A stretch of DNA of 64,000 bases from Photobacterium gaetbulicola Gung47 (GCA_000940995.1 CP005974.1:868001-932000), one strand, 5' to 3'; shown: positions 24,447 through 34,788, counted from the first letter of the stretch. Numbers and translations: made by a program. Notes: generated by a model from the sequence alone, not told the origin.

Positions 24447-24878
24447 ATGCTAGAGTTATTTAATGGCGAATCTGCCTTGTGGATATTATTTACCACCGGT
24501 TTTTTGAGTGCGACCCTGCTGCCGGGTGGCTCTGAGGCCAACCTGATTGCCACGCTGAAGCTCGGTGATAATGCGGTGTGGCTGGTGGTTGCTGTGGCGA
24601 CAATCGGCAACACCTTGGGCGGAATGACCAACTATTGGTTGGGAAGGTTGCTGCCAGATAAAACTTCTAAAGAAAAACATGGTCATAAAGCATTACTATG
24701 GCTAAAAAAATACGGCTACTGGTCGTTGTTGTTCAGCTGGTTACCGGTGATCGGTGATCCTCTGTGTTTGGCCGCAGGCTGGCTACGGATGCGTCATTGG
24801 CTCAGCTTTTTCATCATCATGGTGGGAAAAGCGGCGCGCTATACCGTACTGGCCTTGCTGGTCCAAGGTTTACTATAA
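24447..24878 (+). CDS. yqaA: YqaA-family (DedA/SNARE-like) inner-membrane protein
   Basis: A 143-aa membrane protein with about four hydrophobic segments. SATLLPGGSEANL, IGNTLGGMTNYWLGR and SWLPVIGDPLCLAAGW match YqaA of E. coli, a relative of DedA flippase-type proteins; the exact function is not settled. I chose ATG 24447 because an in-frame upstream ATG (24399) abuts the oad terminator and would exceed the family length. Confidence 0.85.
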   Translation: MLELFNGESALWILFTTGFLSATLLPGGSEANLIATLKLGDNAVWLVVAVATIGNTLGGMTNYWLGRLLPDKTSKEKHGHKALLWLKKYGYWSLLFSWLPVIGDPLCLAAGWLRMRHWLSFFIIMVGKAARYTVLALLVQGLL

Positions 24879-24890
24879 GGAAGGCATTGA

Positions 24891-27755
24891 GTGCAAAAGT
24901 GGATAGTGGGGATCGCGCTGATCTCTCTGGCAGGCTGTAGCCAGCTACAGTCGCAACAGGCCGGGGCGCCCGAGTTGCCGCAAGGGGTGACATTCATTGA
25001 ACAGATCAAGGCCGGGCAGTTTTCAGATACGCCGGTGATCCCGTATTCTAAATACCAACTTGCCAATGGGCTGACCGTGGTGCTCCATGAGGACAACTCT
25101 GATCCTCTGGTACATGTTGATATGACTTACCATGTCGGCTCTGCCCGCGAGGAGCTCGGCAAATCGGGTTTTGCGCATTTTTTCGAGCACATGATGTTCC
25201 AGGGCTCCGAGCATGTCGGCGATCAGGAGCACTTCAAGCTGATCACCGAAGCGGGCGGCACACTGAACGGGACGACCAACCGGGATCGGACCAACTACTT
25301 CCAAACCGTACCGGCCAACCAGCTTGAGAAGGTCTTGTGGTTGGAAGCCGATCGTATGGGTTTCCTGCTTGGGGCAGTTTCGCAGCGCAAGTTTGAAATC
25401 CAGCGCTCGACAGTGAAGAACGAGCGGGCGCAGCGTTATGAGAACCGGCCTTACGGCTTGGTCTACGAACGGATGGGCGAGGCCCTGTATCCGCGCACCC
25501 ACCCTTATTCATGGCAGACCATTGGCTATGTGGAAGATCTCGACCGTGTTGATGTGAACGATCTCAAGGCATTCTTCCTGCGCTGGTACGGCCCGAATAA
25601 CGCCACGTTGACTATCGGTGGTGATATCGATGTCGAGCAGACACTAGAGTGGGTCAACAAATACTATGGCTCTATTCCTCGTGGGCCTGAAGTCGAGAAA
25701 CCGGCCAAGCAACCGGTAACAGTAGAGAATGATTTATATCTGACATTGGAAGACAAGATCCAGCAGCCGATGCTGTTGATGGCGTGGCCAACGTCCTACA
25801 ACGGCGCAGATGATGAAGCCTCGCTCGATATGCTGGCCAGGGTGATCGGTGGCGGCAAGAATAGCCTGATGTATCAGAACCTGGTAAAGACCGGCAAAGT
25901 GGTCGATGCGGGAGCATTCCATGATTGTGCTGAGCTGGCCTGCACCATGTATGTTTATGCCATAGGCCAGAGCGGTAAGCAGGGTGATTTGAAAAAACTG
26001 CGCGCTGAAGTGACGGACATTCTTGATGGCCTTGAAGAGCGTGGGGTGTCCACCAAAGAGCTTGAAGAGCTCAAGGGTATGGTGGAAGCCAATGCGATCT
26101 TTGGCTTGCAGAGCGTCAGCGGCAAAGTCTCACAGCTTGCTGCCTATGAGACTTTCTTCGATGATCCTGGCTACCTTGGCACCGAGTTGAGTAATCTGCG
26201 CAGCGTGACAACGGCAAGTATGGAGCAGGCGTATATGCGCTACCTCAACGGCCACCCAAATGTCACACTGAGTGTGGTTCCGAGGGGACGCACCAGCATT
26301 GAAGCGGCGAAACCGAACTTCACACCGCCGCCACGTATTATTCCCGAGTACACCAAAGTCTCCGAGGAAAAACTGCAGCAGCAGATGCGCGTGCCGGTTG
26401 ATGATTTTGACCGCTCGGTGATGCCGCAGCCGTCATCGCCGGTCGAGGCGGTGATGCCAGAGCTGTACCAGTTCGAGTTGGCAAACGGCATCAAGGTGCT
26501 GGGTACCGAGTACCGCGAGACGCCAACGGTTGAAATTCAGATGGTTGTCCCCGCAGGCCGCCGCTTCGAGCCGGAAGGTAAAGCGGGCTTGGCTAAGCTG
26601 ACCGCCAGCATGATGGCGGAGGCCTCGGAGGCGTCGACGGTGGAAGAGCTCTCCTCCCGTCTTGATCGCCTCGGCAGTACGGTGAGCTTTTCAGCCGGTA
26701 AATATGGCACGGTGGTCTCCGTAACCTCTCTGACCAAGTTCCTGCCTGAAACGCTGGAGATCATGCAGGAGCGCTTGTTCCATCCAGCGTTCAACCAGGC
26801 TGACTTTGACCGGGTGAAGCAGCAGGCACTTGAGGGGATAATCTACGAACACCAGCGGCCAGCATGGCTGGCAGGGCAGGCCACCCGGGAAGTGCTGTTT
26901 GGTGGGACGACATTCAGCCTTCCGCCGGAAGGCACCAAAGGCTCACTTGAGTCGATTACGTTGGAAGACGTCAAAGCCTTCCAACGCCGTTACTATACCC
27001 CTAACGGGGCGGATATCGTGGTGGTTGGGGATATCGACAAGGCTAAGCTGAATACATCACTGGGTTTCCTTGCCGATTGGCAGGGCATGCCTGAGCCGAG
27101 CTATGTAACGCCGGCATTGCCGAGTTTGCCGAAGCAGACTGTATGGCTGGTGGACAAGCCGGGCGCGCCGCAGACGGTGATCCGCTTGGCACGCCAAGGT
27201 TTGCCGTATGATGCGACCGGGGAGTTGTACGAAACCCAGCTGGCCAACTTCAACCTGGCAGGCAACTTCAATAGCCGGATTAACCTCAACCTGCGTGAAG
27301 ACAAGGGTTATACCTACGGGGCGGGTGGCTATCAGAGTGGCGGTAAGGAAGTTGGGCTGTCGGTGTACTATGCCCAGGTCCGGGCTGATGCGACCCTGCC
27401 GTCGGTCAAAGAGTTCCTGGCTGAGCTTGATAAAATGTCGAGCGAAGGGGTCACGGAGGAAGAGCTGAACTTCATGCGCTTGGCGGTGGGGCAGAAGGAT
27501 GCCCTGAATTATGAGACCCCAAGCAAGAAGGCCCAGCTGCTGGGACAGATCTTGACCTACTCGTTGCCGGAGAACTTTGTTGAGACGCGCAATGAAATTG
27601 TGGCATCGATTTCGAAGGCAAGGATCGATGAGTTGGCGGCCAAGTGGTTCAACCCGTCAGATTACCAAATCATCGTGGTCGGCGATGCAGCGAGCCTGAA
27701 ACCGCAGTTAGAGACCTTGGGGCTACCGGTCAAGGCGCTCTCACCCACAATGTAA
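24891..27755 (+). CDS. M16-family zinc peptidase, lipoprotein
   Basis: A 954-aa insulinase-type metallopeptidase with a lipoprotein signal (lipobox LAGC, GTG start at 24891). The inverted zinc motif HFFEH is at residues 96-100, with the distal Glu expected near RKFEIQRSTVKNE. A second, non-catalytic M16 half starts near YQFELANGIKVLG; its LRED..YTYGAGG block is conserved in the family. This is the large two-half form related to PqqL-type or pitrilysin proteases. It lies in the envelope; the substrate is unknown. Confidence 0.9.
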   Translation: MQKWIVGIALISLAGCSQLQSQQAGAPELPQGVTFIEQIKAGQFSDTPVIPYSKYQLANGLTVVLHEDNSDPLVHVDMTYHVGSAREELGKSGFAHFFEHMMFQGSEHVGDQEHFKLITEAGGTLNGTTNRDRTNYFQTVPANQLEKVLWLEADRMGFLLGAVSQRKFEIQRSTVKNERAQRYENRPYGLVYERMGEALYPRTHPYSWQTIGYVEDLDRVDVNDLKAFFLRWYGPNNATLTIGGDIDVEQTLEWVNKYYGSIPRGPEVEKPAKQPVTVENDLYLTLEDKIQQPMLLMAWPTSYNGADDEASLDMLARVIGGGKNSLMYQNLVKTGKVVDAGAFHDCAELACTMYVYAIGQSGKQGDLKKLRAEVTDILDGLEERGVSTKELEELKGMVEANAIFGLQSVSGKVSQLAAYETFFDDPGYLGTELSNLRSVTTASMEQAYMRYLNGHPNVTLSVVPRGRTSIEAAKPNFTPPPRIIPEYTKVSEEKLQQQMRVPVDDFDRSVMPQPSSPVEAVMPELYQFELANGIKVLGTEYRETPTVEIQMVVPAGRRFEPEGKAGLAKLTASMMAEASEASTVEELSSRLDRLGSTVSFSAGKYGTVVSVTSLTKFLPETLEIMQERLFHPAFNQADFDRVKQQALEGIIYEHQRPAWLAGQATREVLFGGTTFSLPPEGTKGSLESITLEDVKAFQRRYYTPNGADIVVVGDIDKAKLNTSLGFLADWQGMPEPSYVTPALPSLPKQTVWLVDKPGAPQTVIRLARQGLPYDATGELYETQLANFNLAGNFNSRINLNLREDKGYTYGAGGYQSGGKEVGLSVYYAQVRADATLPSVKEFLAELDKMSSEGVTEEELNFMRLAVGQKDALNYETPSKKAQLLGQILTYSLPENFVETRNEIVASISKARIDELAAKWFNPSDYQIIVVGDAASLKPQLETLGLPVKALSPTM

Positions 27756-27762
27756 CCTCTCG

Positions 27763-27790
27763 AAGCCGGCCCTGTGCCGGCTTTATTTTT
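27763..27790 (+). terminator. Terminator after the M16 peptidase
   Basis: AAGCCGGC-CCTGT-GCCGGCTT followed by TATTTTTT. Confidence 0.88.
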
Positions 27791-27917
27791 TGATACCGTC
27801 CAGGTAAGCGATATTGTTACTCATTGGTAAAAGAGTTTCGTTGCAATAATCATGGTAATCAGGATCAATTATGATTAATCTACCGGACTGAGTTGTTGAA
27901 GATTGAGAATCACAGTA

Positions 27918-29483
27918 ATGGATTTTTCACAAAGGCTGCAAAAAGTTGCGGCTAATCCTGATGCCCTGACCCAATTGGGGCGAGGTCTTGAGCGTGAAGC
28001 CCTGCGTATTACCCCGAACGGAAAGCTATCTGGCGAGCCTCACCCGGCAGCGCTGGGATCGGCGTTGACCAACAAATGGGTGACGACAGATTTCGCCGAG
28101 CCATTGCTGGAGTTTATTACGCCTGTTTCTCAGGATGTTGATCACTTGCTGTCACAGCTGAGTGATATTCATCAGTTTACCTACAGCAAGCTGGGTGACG
28201 AAAAACTTTGGCCGATGTCGATGCCATGTGTGGTGGGGGATCAAGACGAGATCACCTTGGCCCAGTACGGCAGCTCAAATAGCGGCCGGATGAAAACCCT
28301 GTATCGCGAGGGCCTCAAGCGTCGCTACGGCAGCATTATGCAGGTCATTTCCGGGGTACACTTTAACTTTTCCTTCCCAGACACTTTCTGGGATGGCTTG
28401 TTCGGTGAGCAATCAGAGCAGGCCCGCCAGGATGCGGTGTCTGACGCCTACTTCGGCTTGATCCGTAACTACTACCGTTTTGGCTGGCTGATCCCGTATC
28501 TGTTTGGGGCATCTCCTGCGCTGTGTGGTTCATTCCTCGAGAATACCGAATCGAAGCTGGACTTTGAAAAGATCGGCTGCGGTACCTACTTCCTGCCAAA
28601 TGCAACCGCGCTGAGGTTAAGCGATTTGGGCTACACCAACCATGAGCAGAGTTCACTCAAGATTGGTTTCAATGGGCTTGAGCAATACCTTGACGGTCTG
28701 AGGAAGGCGATCCGTACCCCATCGACAGAATTTGCCAAGATTGGGGTGAAAGTCGACGGTGAATACCGCCAGTTGAATGATAACGTACTGCAGATCGAAA
28801 ACGAGCTGTACGCGCCAATTAGGCCTAAGCGTGTTGCCCAAAATGGCGAGAAACCATCTGAAGCCTTGAGCCGTGGCGGCGTGGAATATATTGAGGTTCG
28901 TTCGCTCGATGTCAACCCGTTCAGCCCGATTGGGATCACGGCTGATCAGGTTCGCTTCCTGGATATGTTCCTGACTTGGGCTGTGCTATCTCCGTCGGCA
29001 CCGATGGATGATGCTGAGCTGGAGTGCTGGCGTGATAACTGGAACCGGGTGGTTTTGGATGGCCGTAACCCAGAGCTGATGCTGAAGATCGGTTGTAACG
29101 GCGAGCGCCTGTCGGTGCAAGATTGGGGGACCCGTGTGTTTACCGAACTGGCCGAGGTGGCAGAGGCAATGGATGCCGCAGCGGGCAATGAGGTCTACCA
29201 AGAGACATTGGCACGTCTGCAGAAGTGGATTGAACAGCCGGCGTTTACCCTGTCGGCACAGTTGCTCGATGCCATTCGTGAGCAGAACGGGATTGGCTCG
29301 GTGGGTGAGCGCTTGGCAGCTGGTCATGCGGAAGATTTGAACCGTCGTCAGTACCAGTTCTACTCAGCAGAGGTTTTTGAACAAGAAGCGGCAGCTTCGG
29401 TTGAGCGACAGCTGCAAATCGAAAACGGTGATGAACTGTCTTTCGATGCCTTTCTTGATGCCTATTTTGCTGATATAAAATAA
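27918..29483 (+). CDS. gshA: Glutamate-cysteine ligase
   Basis: First enzyme of glutathione synthesis. The 521 aa match the gammaproteobacterial type (E. coli 518). LGRGLEREALRI near residue 20, GVHFNFSF and the SRGGVEYIEVRSLDVNPF segment are characteristic. ATG 27918 is chosen; an in-frame TTG at 27903 would add five residues. The SD is weak. Confidence 0.96.
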   Translation: MDFSQRLQKVAANPDALTQLGRGLEREALRITPNGKLSGEPHPAALGSALTNKWVTTDFAEPLLEFITPVSQDVDHLLSQLSDIHQFTYSKLGDEKLWPMSMPCVVGDQDEITLAQYGSSNSGRMKTLYREGLKRRYGSIMQVISGVHFNFSFPDTFWDGLFGEQSEQARQDAVSDAYFGLIRNYYRFGWLIPYLFGASPALCGSFLENTESKLDFEKIGCGTYFLPNATALRLSDLGYTNHEQSSLKIGFNGLEQYLDGLRKAIRTPSTEFAKIGVKVDGEYRQLNDNVLQIENELYAPIRPKRVAQNGEKPSEALSRGGVEYIEVRSLDVNPFSPIGITADQVRFLDMFLTWAVLSPSAPMDDAELECWRDNWNRVVLDGRNPELMLKIGCNGERLSVQDWGTRVFTELAEVAEAMDAAAGNEVYQETLARLQKWIEQPAFTLSAQLLDAIREQNGIGSVGERLAAGHAEDLNRRQYQFYSAEVFEQEAAASVERQLQIENGDELSFDAFLDAYFADIK

Positions 29484-29490
29484 AAAAAGA

Positions 29491-29510
29491 GGGCAGCGAC
29501 CGTGCTGCCC
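29491..29510 (+). terminator. Weak terminator after gshA
   Basis: GGGCAGC-GACCGT-GCTGCCC, preceded by an A-run and followed only by GATAATTATTT. Confidence 0.6.
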
Positions 29511-29588
29511 GATAATTATTTCGCAGGGATGATAGCAGCGCATGGCTGCTTATCATAAATTCAGACCACAAGGATGGCGTGAAGTTCC

Positions 29589-30224
29589 ATGTTTGCCCAC
29601 ACTCAGGCTGCTAAATCGATAATATCGCGCTTGGCACTGCTGTTCTGCGCTGCGGTATTGCTTTCCGGCTGTGCCACTCCTCCGCCCAAAGATCACTCCA
29701 ACCTGTGCAACATCTTCCGTGAGTACCCGCGATGGTACGAGGCGGCACGGGATATGGAAGCCGAGTGGGGGACGCCGATGCAGGTTGCCATGGCATTTGT
29801 GAAGCAGGAGAGCAGTTTCCGCCATGATGCCAGACCACCGAAGAATTACGTACTTGGTTTTATTCCCTGGGGACGGGTCAGCAGCGCGTATGGCTATGCG
29901 CAGGCACAGGATCCGGCTTGGTCCGATTACCAAAAGGCCACCCGAAATGGCGGCTCTCGTACCAACTTTGCCGATTCGCTGATGTTCATCGGTTGGTATA
30001 CCCATGAAACCCAGCGTCAGTTGGGGATCTCAAAGTGGGACACCTACAATCAGTATCTGGCTTATCACGATGGTCGTGGCGGTTACCGCCGTGGGACTTA
30101 CAAGTCCAAGCCTACGCTACTGAGGGTTTCCCGCCGGGTTGAACAGCAGGCCAAAGACTATGGTTGGCAGCTCAAGCAGTGCCGCCAAGAGCTGGAAGAT
30201 AACCGCAGCTGGTGGCCGTTCTAA
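29589..30224 (+). CDS. Lytic transglycosylase-like (SLT) lipoprotein
   Basis: A 211-aa protein with a signal peptide ending in lipobox LSGC (Cys about residue 28). VKQESSFRHDARPP near residue 71 resembles the catalytic-Glu motif of SLT/lysozyme-like folds (E-S-x-F), and AYGYAQAQDPAW matches the following substrate strand. It probably acts on peptidoglycan in the periplasm, anchored to a membrane. Activity is inferred from the motif only. Confidence 0.75.
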   Translation: MFAHTQAAKSIISRLALLFCAAVLLSGCATPPPKDHSNLCNIFREYPRWYEAARDMEAEWGTPMQVAMAFVKQESSFRHDARPPKNYVLGFIPWGRVSSAYGYAQAQDPAWSDYQKATRNGGSRTNFADSLMFIGWYTHETQRQLGISKWDTYNQYLAYHDGRGGYRRGTYKSKPTLLRVSRRVEQQAKDYGWQLKQCRQELEDNRSWWPF

Positions 30225-30255
30225 CGGCGGGCTATCAGGCGATCGCGAAACCCAC

Positions 30256-30283
30256 TTGCTGGGTAGCTGTGGTGTGATATAAC
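30256..30283 (+). promoter_or_regulatory. luxS promoter
   Basis: -35 TTGCTG (30256-30261), 16 bp, -10 TATAAC (30278-30283), upstream of SD AAGGAG and the luxS ATG. Confidence 0.6.
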
Positions 30284-30347
30284 TTTTAATACGAATCGAC
30301 CACCGGGCTGTTGCCGGTCCGGTGCCAGGCCAAGGAGTAAGGAAGCA

Positions 30348-30866
30348 ATGCCTCTATTAGACAGTTTCACCGTTGACCATACCCGAATGCATGCCCCAGC
30401 GGTGCGGGTAGCCAAGACCATGCAGACCCCGAAAGGTGACACCATCACGGTATTCGATCTGCGTTTCTGCCGCCCGAATGCTGATATCCTGAGCGAGCGC
30501 GGGATCCACACCCTTGAGCACCTGTATGCCGGTTTCATGCGTAACCACCTTAATTCCGACCAGGTAGAAATCATCGATATCTCCCCAATGGGCTGTCGAA
30601 CAGGCTTCTACATGAGCCTCATCGGTACGCCGACGGAGCAACAAGTCGCTGATAGCTGGACGGCTGCGATGGAAGATGTGCTGAAGGTCGAGTCGCAGGA
30701 CAAGATCCCAGAGCTTAACGAGTACCAGTGTGGCACCTACAGCATGCACTCGCTCGATGATGCCAAGGATATTGCCCGCCATATCCTTGACCAGGGTATT
30801 GCGGTTAACAAGAATGATGAGCTAGCGCTGCCGGAATCTATGCTGCAAGAGCTCAGTGTGAAGTAA
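30348..30866 (+). CDS. luxS: S-ribosylhomocysteine lyase LuxS
   Basis: Cleaves S-ribosylhomocysteine to homocysteine and DPD, the precursor of autoinducer 2; it links the methyl cycle with Vibrio quorum sensing. The 172-aa protein has metal ligands H54 and H58 (HTLEH) and C128 (EYQCGTY), with catalytic C83 in MGCRTGFY. All are intact. SD AAGGAG precedes the ATG. Confidence 0.97.
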   Translation: MPLLDSFTVDHTRMHAPAVRVAKTMQTPKGDTITVFDLRFCRPNADILSERGIHTLEHLYAGFMRNHLNSDQVEIIDISPMGCRTGFYMSLIGTPTEQQVADSWTAAMEDVLKVESQDKIPELNEYQCGTYSMHSLDDAKDIARHILDQGIAVNKNDELALPESMLQELSVK

Positions 30867-30896
30867 GGGCAAGTTATCTAGACATAGCCCAGATAT

Positions 30897-30924
30897 AAAA
30901 AAGCCGGCAGTAGCCGGCTTTTTT
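30897..30924. terminator. Bidirectional terminator, luxS/corB
   Basis: AAAAAGCCGGC-AGTA-GCCGGCTTTTTT between convergent genes. Confidence 0.9.
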
Positions 30925-30944
30925 GTTGAATCGGGTAGGCAAGG

Positions 30945-32222
30945 TTAACCGGTCTTCTTCAGCTGGTTAGGCAGTACCCGGATCTGCTTGATCATATTGT
31001 CGGAGACCTCGATGATTTCCATCTGGTAGCCAGCCAGTTCGATACTCAGTTGGCTGTCGGGAATATCTTCCAGGTGCTCCAGGATCAAGCCGTTGAGGGT
31101 GCGTGGGCCATCGGTCGGAAGCCCCCAGTTGAGGCTCTTGTTCAGATCCCGGATATTGGCGCTGCCTTCGATCAACAGGCTGCCGTCCGGCTGTGGGGTG
31201 ATCTCTTCTGCCAGGGTTGGGCTGATTGAGGTAGTAAACTCACCGACAATTTCTTCCAGGATATCTTCCAGGGTGATCAGGCCTTGGATATCACCGTATT
31301 CGTCGACGATTAGGCCGATACGTTCCTTGTTGCGCTGGAACTTCAGCAATTGGATATTGAGCGGGGTACCTTCGGGAATAAAGTACACTTCATCGGCGGC
31401 TCGCAGTAGGTTCTCTTTGCTGAAGTCGTTTTTGTCCATCATCAGGCGATAGGCTTCGCGTACCCGCAGCATGCCGACGACTTCATCGATGGTATCGCGG
31501 TAGAGTACAATCCGGCCATGGGCCGAATGGCTGAGCTGGCGGACAATTGATTTCCAGTCATCGTTGACATTGATGGCGGCGATCTCGTTGCGCGGTATCA
31601 TCAAGTCTTCTACCGTGACATTTTCCAGGTCGAGGATCGACAGCAGCATGTCTTGGTGGCGGCGGGGGATCAGCCCGCCGGCTTCGTTAACCACGGTCCG
31701 CAGCTCTTCCGAGCTAAGCTTACCATCATGGGTTTTGTCGACTCTAAGGCCGAGCAGCATCAGAAAACCGTTGGTAATGCCATTGACAAACCAAACCAGC
31801 GGATAGAGCAGTTTCATCAGCAGCTGCAGAACGACACTGCTAGCAAAGGAGATCCGCTCAGGGTAGAGCGTGGCCAGGGTTTTCGGCGTGACTTCGGCGA
31901 AGACCAATACCACCAGGGTCAGGGCCCCGGTAGCGATAGCGACACCGATATCGCCGTACAGTCGCATACCAAGGATGGTTGCGATGGCTGAGGCGAGAAT
32001 GTTGACCAGGTTATTACCGATCAGGATCAGGCCAATTAACCTGTCTGGGCGCGAAAGGAGCTTTTCGACTCGTTTGGCCCCACGATGTCCCTGGTTGGCC
32101 AGATGTCTCAGCTTGTAGCGGTTGAGAGACATCATTCCGGTTTCAGAGCCGGAAAAATATCCGGAAATAACAAGAAGTAATATCAGGAGAGAGAATAAAA
32201 TCCCCGTGGATATATCGTCCAA
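30945..32222 (-). CDS. corB: CorB/HlyC-CorC family CNNM transporter-like protein
   Basis: A 425-aa membrane protein with an N-terminal DUF21 domain (four hydrophobic segments, SGYFSGSETGMMSLNRYKL and LIGNNLVNILASA), two CBS domains (about 190-330; GDIQGLITLEDILEEIVGE) and a C-terminal CorC_HlyC domain. It closely follows E. coli YfjD/CorB, linked to Mg2+/Co2+ transport. Start is TTG at 32222 with AGGAAATAGG upstream. It lies next to ypjD, as in E. coli. Confidence 0.9.
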   Translation of the reverse strand: MDDISTGILFSLLILLLVISGYFSGSETGMMSLNRYKLRHLANQGHRGAKRVEKLLSRPDRLIGLILIGNNLVNILASAIATILGMRLYGDIGVAIATGALTLVVLVFAEVTPKTLATLYPERISFASSVVLQLLMKLLYPLVWFVNGITNGFLMLLGLRVDKTHDGKLSSEELRTVVNEAGGLIPRRHQDMLLSILDLENVTVEDLMIPRNEIAAINVNDDWKSIVRQLSHSAHGRIVLYRDTIDEVVGMLRVREAYRLMMDKNDFSKENLLRAADEVYFIPEGTPLNIQLLKFQRNKERIGLIVDEYGDIQGLITLEDILEEIVGEFTTSISPTLAEEITPQPDGSLLIEGSANIRDLNKSLNWGLPTDGPRTLNGLILEHLEDIPDSQLSIELAGYQMEIIEVSDNMIKQIRVLPNQLKKTG

Positions 32223-32300
32223 AAACCTATTTCCTTAACGTTTCTGTTACTTGAACTTTGTACCCAGACGCTCTGGGTGTCAATGAAAGGGACACGGTTT

Positions 32301-33098
32301 TTATGCCCCAATGATAATTTCTTTGACGAAGCGGCTGCCGAAATAGGCCAGCGTCAGCAGGAATGCGCCGATCAGACTGAACCAGACCACACGGCGTCCA
32401 CGCCAGCCTTTCTGGTAATGCCCCCACAGCAAAATGGAATAAACGCCCCAGGCCAGCAGCGAAAAGACGGCTTTGTGGGCCTTGCCGTGGGCCAGCATAT
32501 CTTGAACAAAGATAAATCCCGTTACCAAGGTGATGGTCAACAGGGAATTACCGACCAAAATGATCTTGAAAAGCTGGCGTTCGACCATCATTAATGGAGG
32601 GATGTTCGGGTTAAGCAGCAGGCTCTTCTTATTCTTCAGCTTATGATCCAGCCAGGCCAGTTGAATGGCGTATAGGGTCGCAATCATCAGGGTTGAATAG
32701 GAGAACAGCGCCAGCGAGATATGCAGCAGCACTTCTGGATGGGTTTCCAGGTGGGTGATAAAGGCACCCGGCAGGAACGTGGCGGCGGTAAGGTTGATCG
32801 CGGCAAAGCTGTATACTACCGGCAGCAGGAACCAGACCCGCATCTTGAGCATCGCAGCGGTGGTAATCGCGGCGATCAGCAGGCTGATCAGCGAGGCGAC
32901 GTTCATAATACTGAGGTTCTGTCCCTGTCCACCCAGAATGAGATCTTTGAGCAGCAGGATATGAAGGGCAATAGCGACCACGGCACAGGCAAAGACCGGT
33001 TTGGTCTTGATGCCATTGTTGTTGGTGAGGCCCGGTACAACCAGCCCTAGGGCAAGAAAGTAAAGGCATGCCGCCATTACGGCAATCAACATATCCAT
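32301..33098 (-). CDS. ypjD: YpjD, cytochrome c assembly (CcsA)-like membrane protein
   Basis: A 265-aa protein with about eight transmembrane helices and the CcsA/ResC-like fold; WGHYQKGWRGRRVVWFSLIGA near the C terminus is typical. Divergent from ffh exactly as in E. coli. Its function in this setting is not established. Confidence 0.88.
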   Translation of the reverse strand: MDMLIAVMAACLYFLALGLVVPGLTNNNGIKTKPVFACAVVAIALHILLLKDLILGGQGQNLSIMNVASLISLLIAAITTAAMLKMRVWFLLPVVYSFAAINLTAATFLPGAFITHLETHPEVLLHISLALFSYSTLMIATLYAIQLAWLDHKLKNKKSLLLNPNIPPLMMVERQLFKIILVGNSLLTITLVTGFIFVQDMLAHGKAHKAVFSLLAWGVYSILLWGHYQKGWRGRRVVWFSLIGAFLLTLAYFGSRFVKEIIIGA

Positions 33099-33308
33099 AG
33101 TAAACTTAACTAGTTAAGATGGTAAGAGTTCGCAATTATACCTTGCTAGCCGTTTTCCCGCCATGATTAAGCGAGATCAATAGTATATTGAAGTGGTTTT
33201 ATCAGGGGATATCACAGTGAAAGTGTCCGTCAGGACATGAAAGCAGGGCAAGGATTGCGTTATACTAGCCAGATCATATCGATTAGTTGCGTAACGAGCG
33301 AGTAGCAC

Positions 33309-34685
33309 ATGTTCGAAAATTTAACGGAGCGTTTATCGCGAACGCTTAAGAATGTCAGTGGCCGCGGCCGCCTGACGGACGACAACATCAAGGATACGCT
33401 GCGTGAAGTACGTATGGCGTTACTCGAGGCTGATGTTGCGCTTCCTGTTGTCCGTGACTTCGTCAAGCGCGTCAAAGAACGTGCAGTAGGTACTGAAGTA
33501 TCGAAGAGCCTGACCCCGGGCCAGGAATTTATCAAGATCGTTCAGGCTGAGCTTGAAGCGGTCATGGGCGAAGGCAACGAAGACCTGAACCTTGCGAGCC
33601 AGCCGCCGGCGGTTATTTTGATGGCGGGCCTACAAGGTGCCGGTAAAACCACCAGTGTCGGTAAGCTGAGTAAGCTGCTCAAAGAGCGCCAGAAGAAGAA
33701 AGTGATGGTAGTGTCTGCTGACGTCTACCGTCCTGCGGCGATCAAACAGCTGGAAACCCTAGCAAATGACTTGGGTGTCGATTTCTTCCCGTCGACGCCA
33801 GATCAGAAGCCGGTAGACATTGTTAATGCCGCTCACGCTGAAGCCAAGCTGAAATTCTACGATGTCCTGATTGTCGATACCGCAGGTCGTCTGCACGTCG
33901 ACAGCGAAATGATGGACGAAATCAAAGATGTCCATAAGGCTATCAACCCGGTTGAAACCCTGTTCGTGGTAGATGCCATGACTGGTCAAGATGCGGCAAA
34001 CACGGCGAAAGCGTTTGACGAAGCCCTGCCACTGACCGGTGTGATCCTGACCAAGGTCGACGGTGATGCCCGAGGCGGTGCGGCGCTGTCGGTACGTCAT
34101 ATCACTGGCAAGCCAATTAAATTCCTCGGTATCGGTGAGAAAACCGATGCCCTAGAGCCTTTCCACCCAGACCGTGTGGCTTCTCGTATCCTTGGTATGG
34201 GTGACGTGTTGTCTCTGATCGAAGATCTAGAGCGCAACGTCGACAAGGAAAAAGCCGAGAAGCTGGCGAAGAAATTCAAAGAGAAGAAAGGCTTCGACTT
34301 GGAAGACTTCCGTGGTCAGTTGCAGCAGATGAAGAGCATGGGCGGCATGATGGGCATGATGGATAAGCTGCCGGGTATGTCGCAGCTGCCAGATAATGTT
34401 AAAGATCAGGTTGACGACAAGATGTTCAACCAGATGGAAGCTATCATTAACTCGATGACGCCGAAAGAGCGTGAGCGCCCTGAGCTGATCAAAGGCTCGC
34501 GCAAGAAGCGTATCGCTATGGGTTCCGGTACCCAGGTACAGGACGTCAACCGTCTGCTCAAGCAGTTCACCCAGATGCAGAAGATGATGAAAAAGATGCA
34601 GAAGGGCGGCATGAAGAACATGATGCGCAATATGAAAGGCATGCTGCCACCGGGTGGCGGCATGGGCGGAATGTTCGGTCGCTAA
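33309..34685 (+). CDS. ffh: Signal recognition particle protein Ffh
   Basis: GTPase that with 4.5S RNA targets membrane proteins to the Sec machinery. The 458-aa product has an N domain, a G domain with GLQGAGKTTS (about residues 106-115), DTAGRLH and TKVDGDARGG, and a methionine-rich M domain ending in GGGMGGMFGR. Intact and of normal length. Confidence 0.97.
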   Translation: MFENLTERLSRTLKNVSGRGRLTDDNIKDTLREVRMALLEADVALPVVRDFVKRVKERAVGTEVSKSLTPGQEFIKIVQAELEAVMGEGNEDLNLASQPPAVILMAGLQGAGKTTSVGKLSKLLKERQKKKVMVVSADVYRPAAIKQLETLANDLGVDFFPSTPDQKPVDIVNAAHAEAKLKFYDVLIVDTAGRLHVDSEMMDEIKDVHKAINPVETLFVVDAMTGQDAANTAKAFDEALPLTGVILTKVDGDARGGAALSVRHITGKPIKFLGIGEKTDALEPFHPDRVASRILGMGDVLSLIEDLERNVDKEKAEKLAKKFKEKKGFDLEDFRGQLQQMKSMGGMMGMMDKLPGMSQLPDNVKDQVDDKMFNQMEAIINSMTPKERERPELIKGSRKKRIAMGSGTQVQDVNRLLKQFTQMQKMMKKMQKGGMKNMMRNMKGMLPPGGGMGGMFGR

Positions 34686-34760
34686 GCGGCAATCTTCCAC
34701 TAAATCATTGAGCTTGGGTAAGTCAACATAATTAAACTGGTGAAAATTTAGCTAAAGCGG

Positions 34761-34788
34761 TTGCATTCGTCAGTTTAAAGAGTAAAAT
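34761..34788 (+). promoter_or_regulatory. rpsP operon promoter
   Basis: -35 TTGCAT (34761-34766), 16 bp, -10 TAAAAT (34783-34788). Confidence 0.65.
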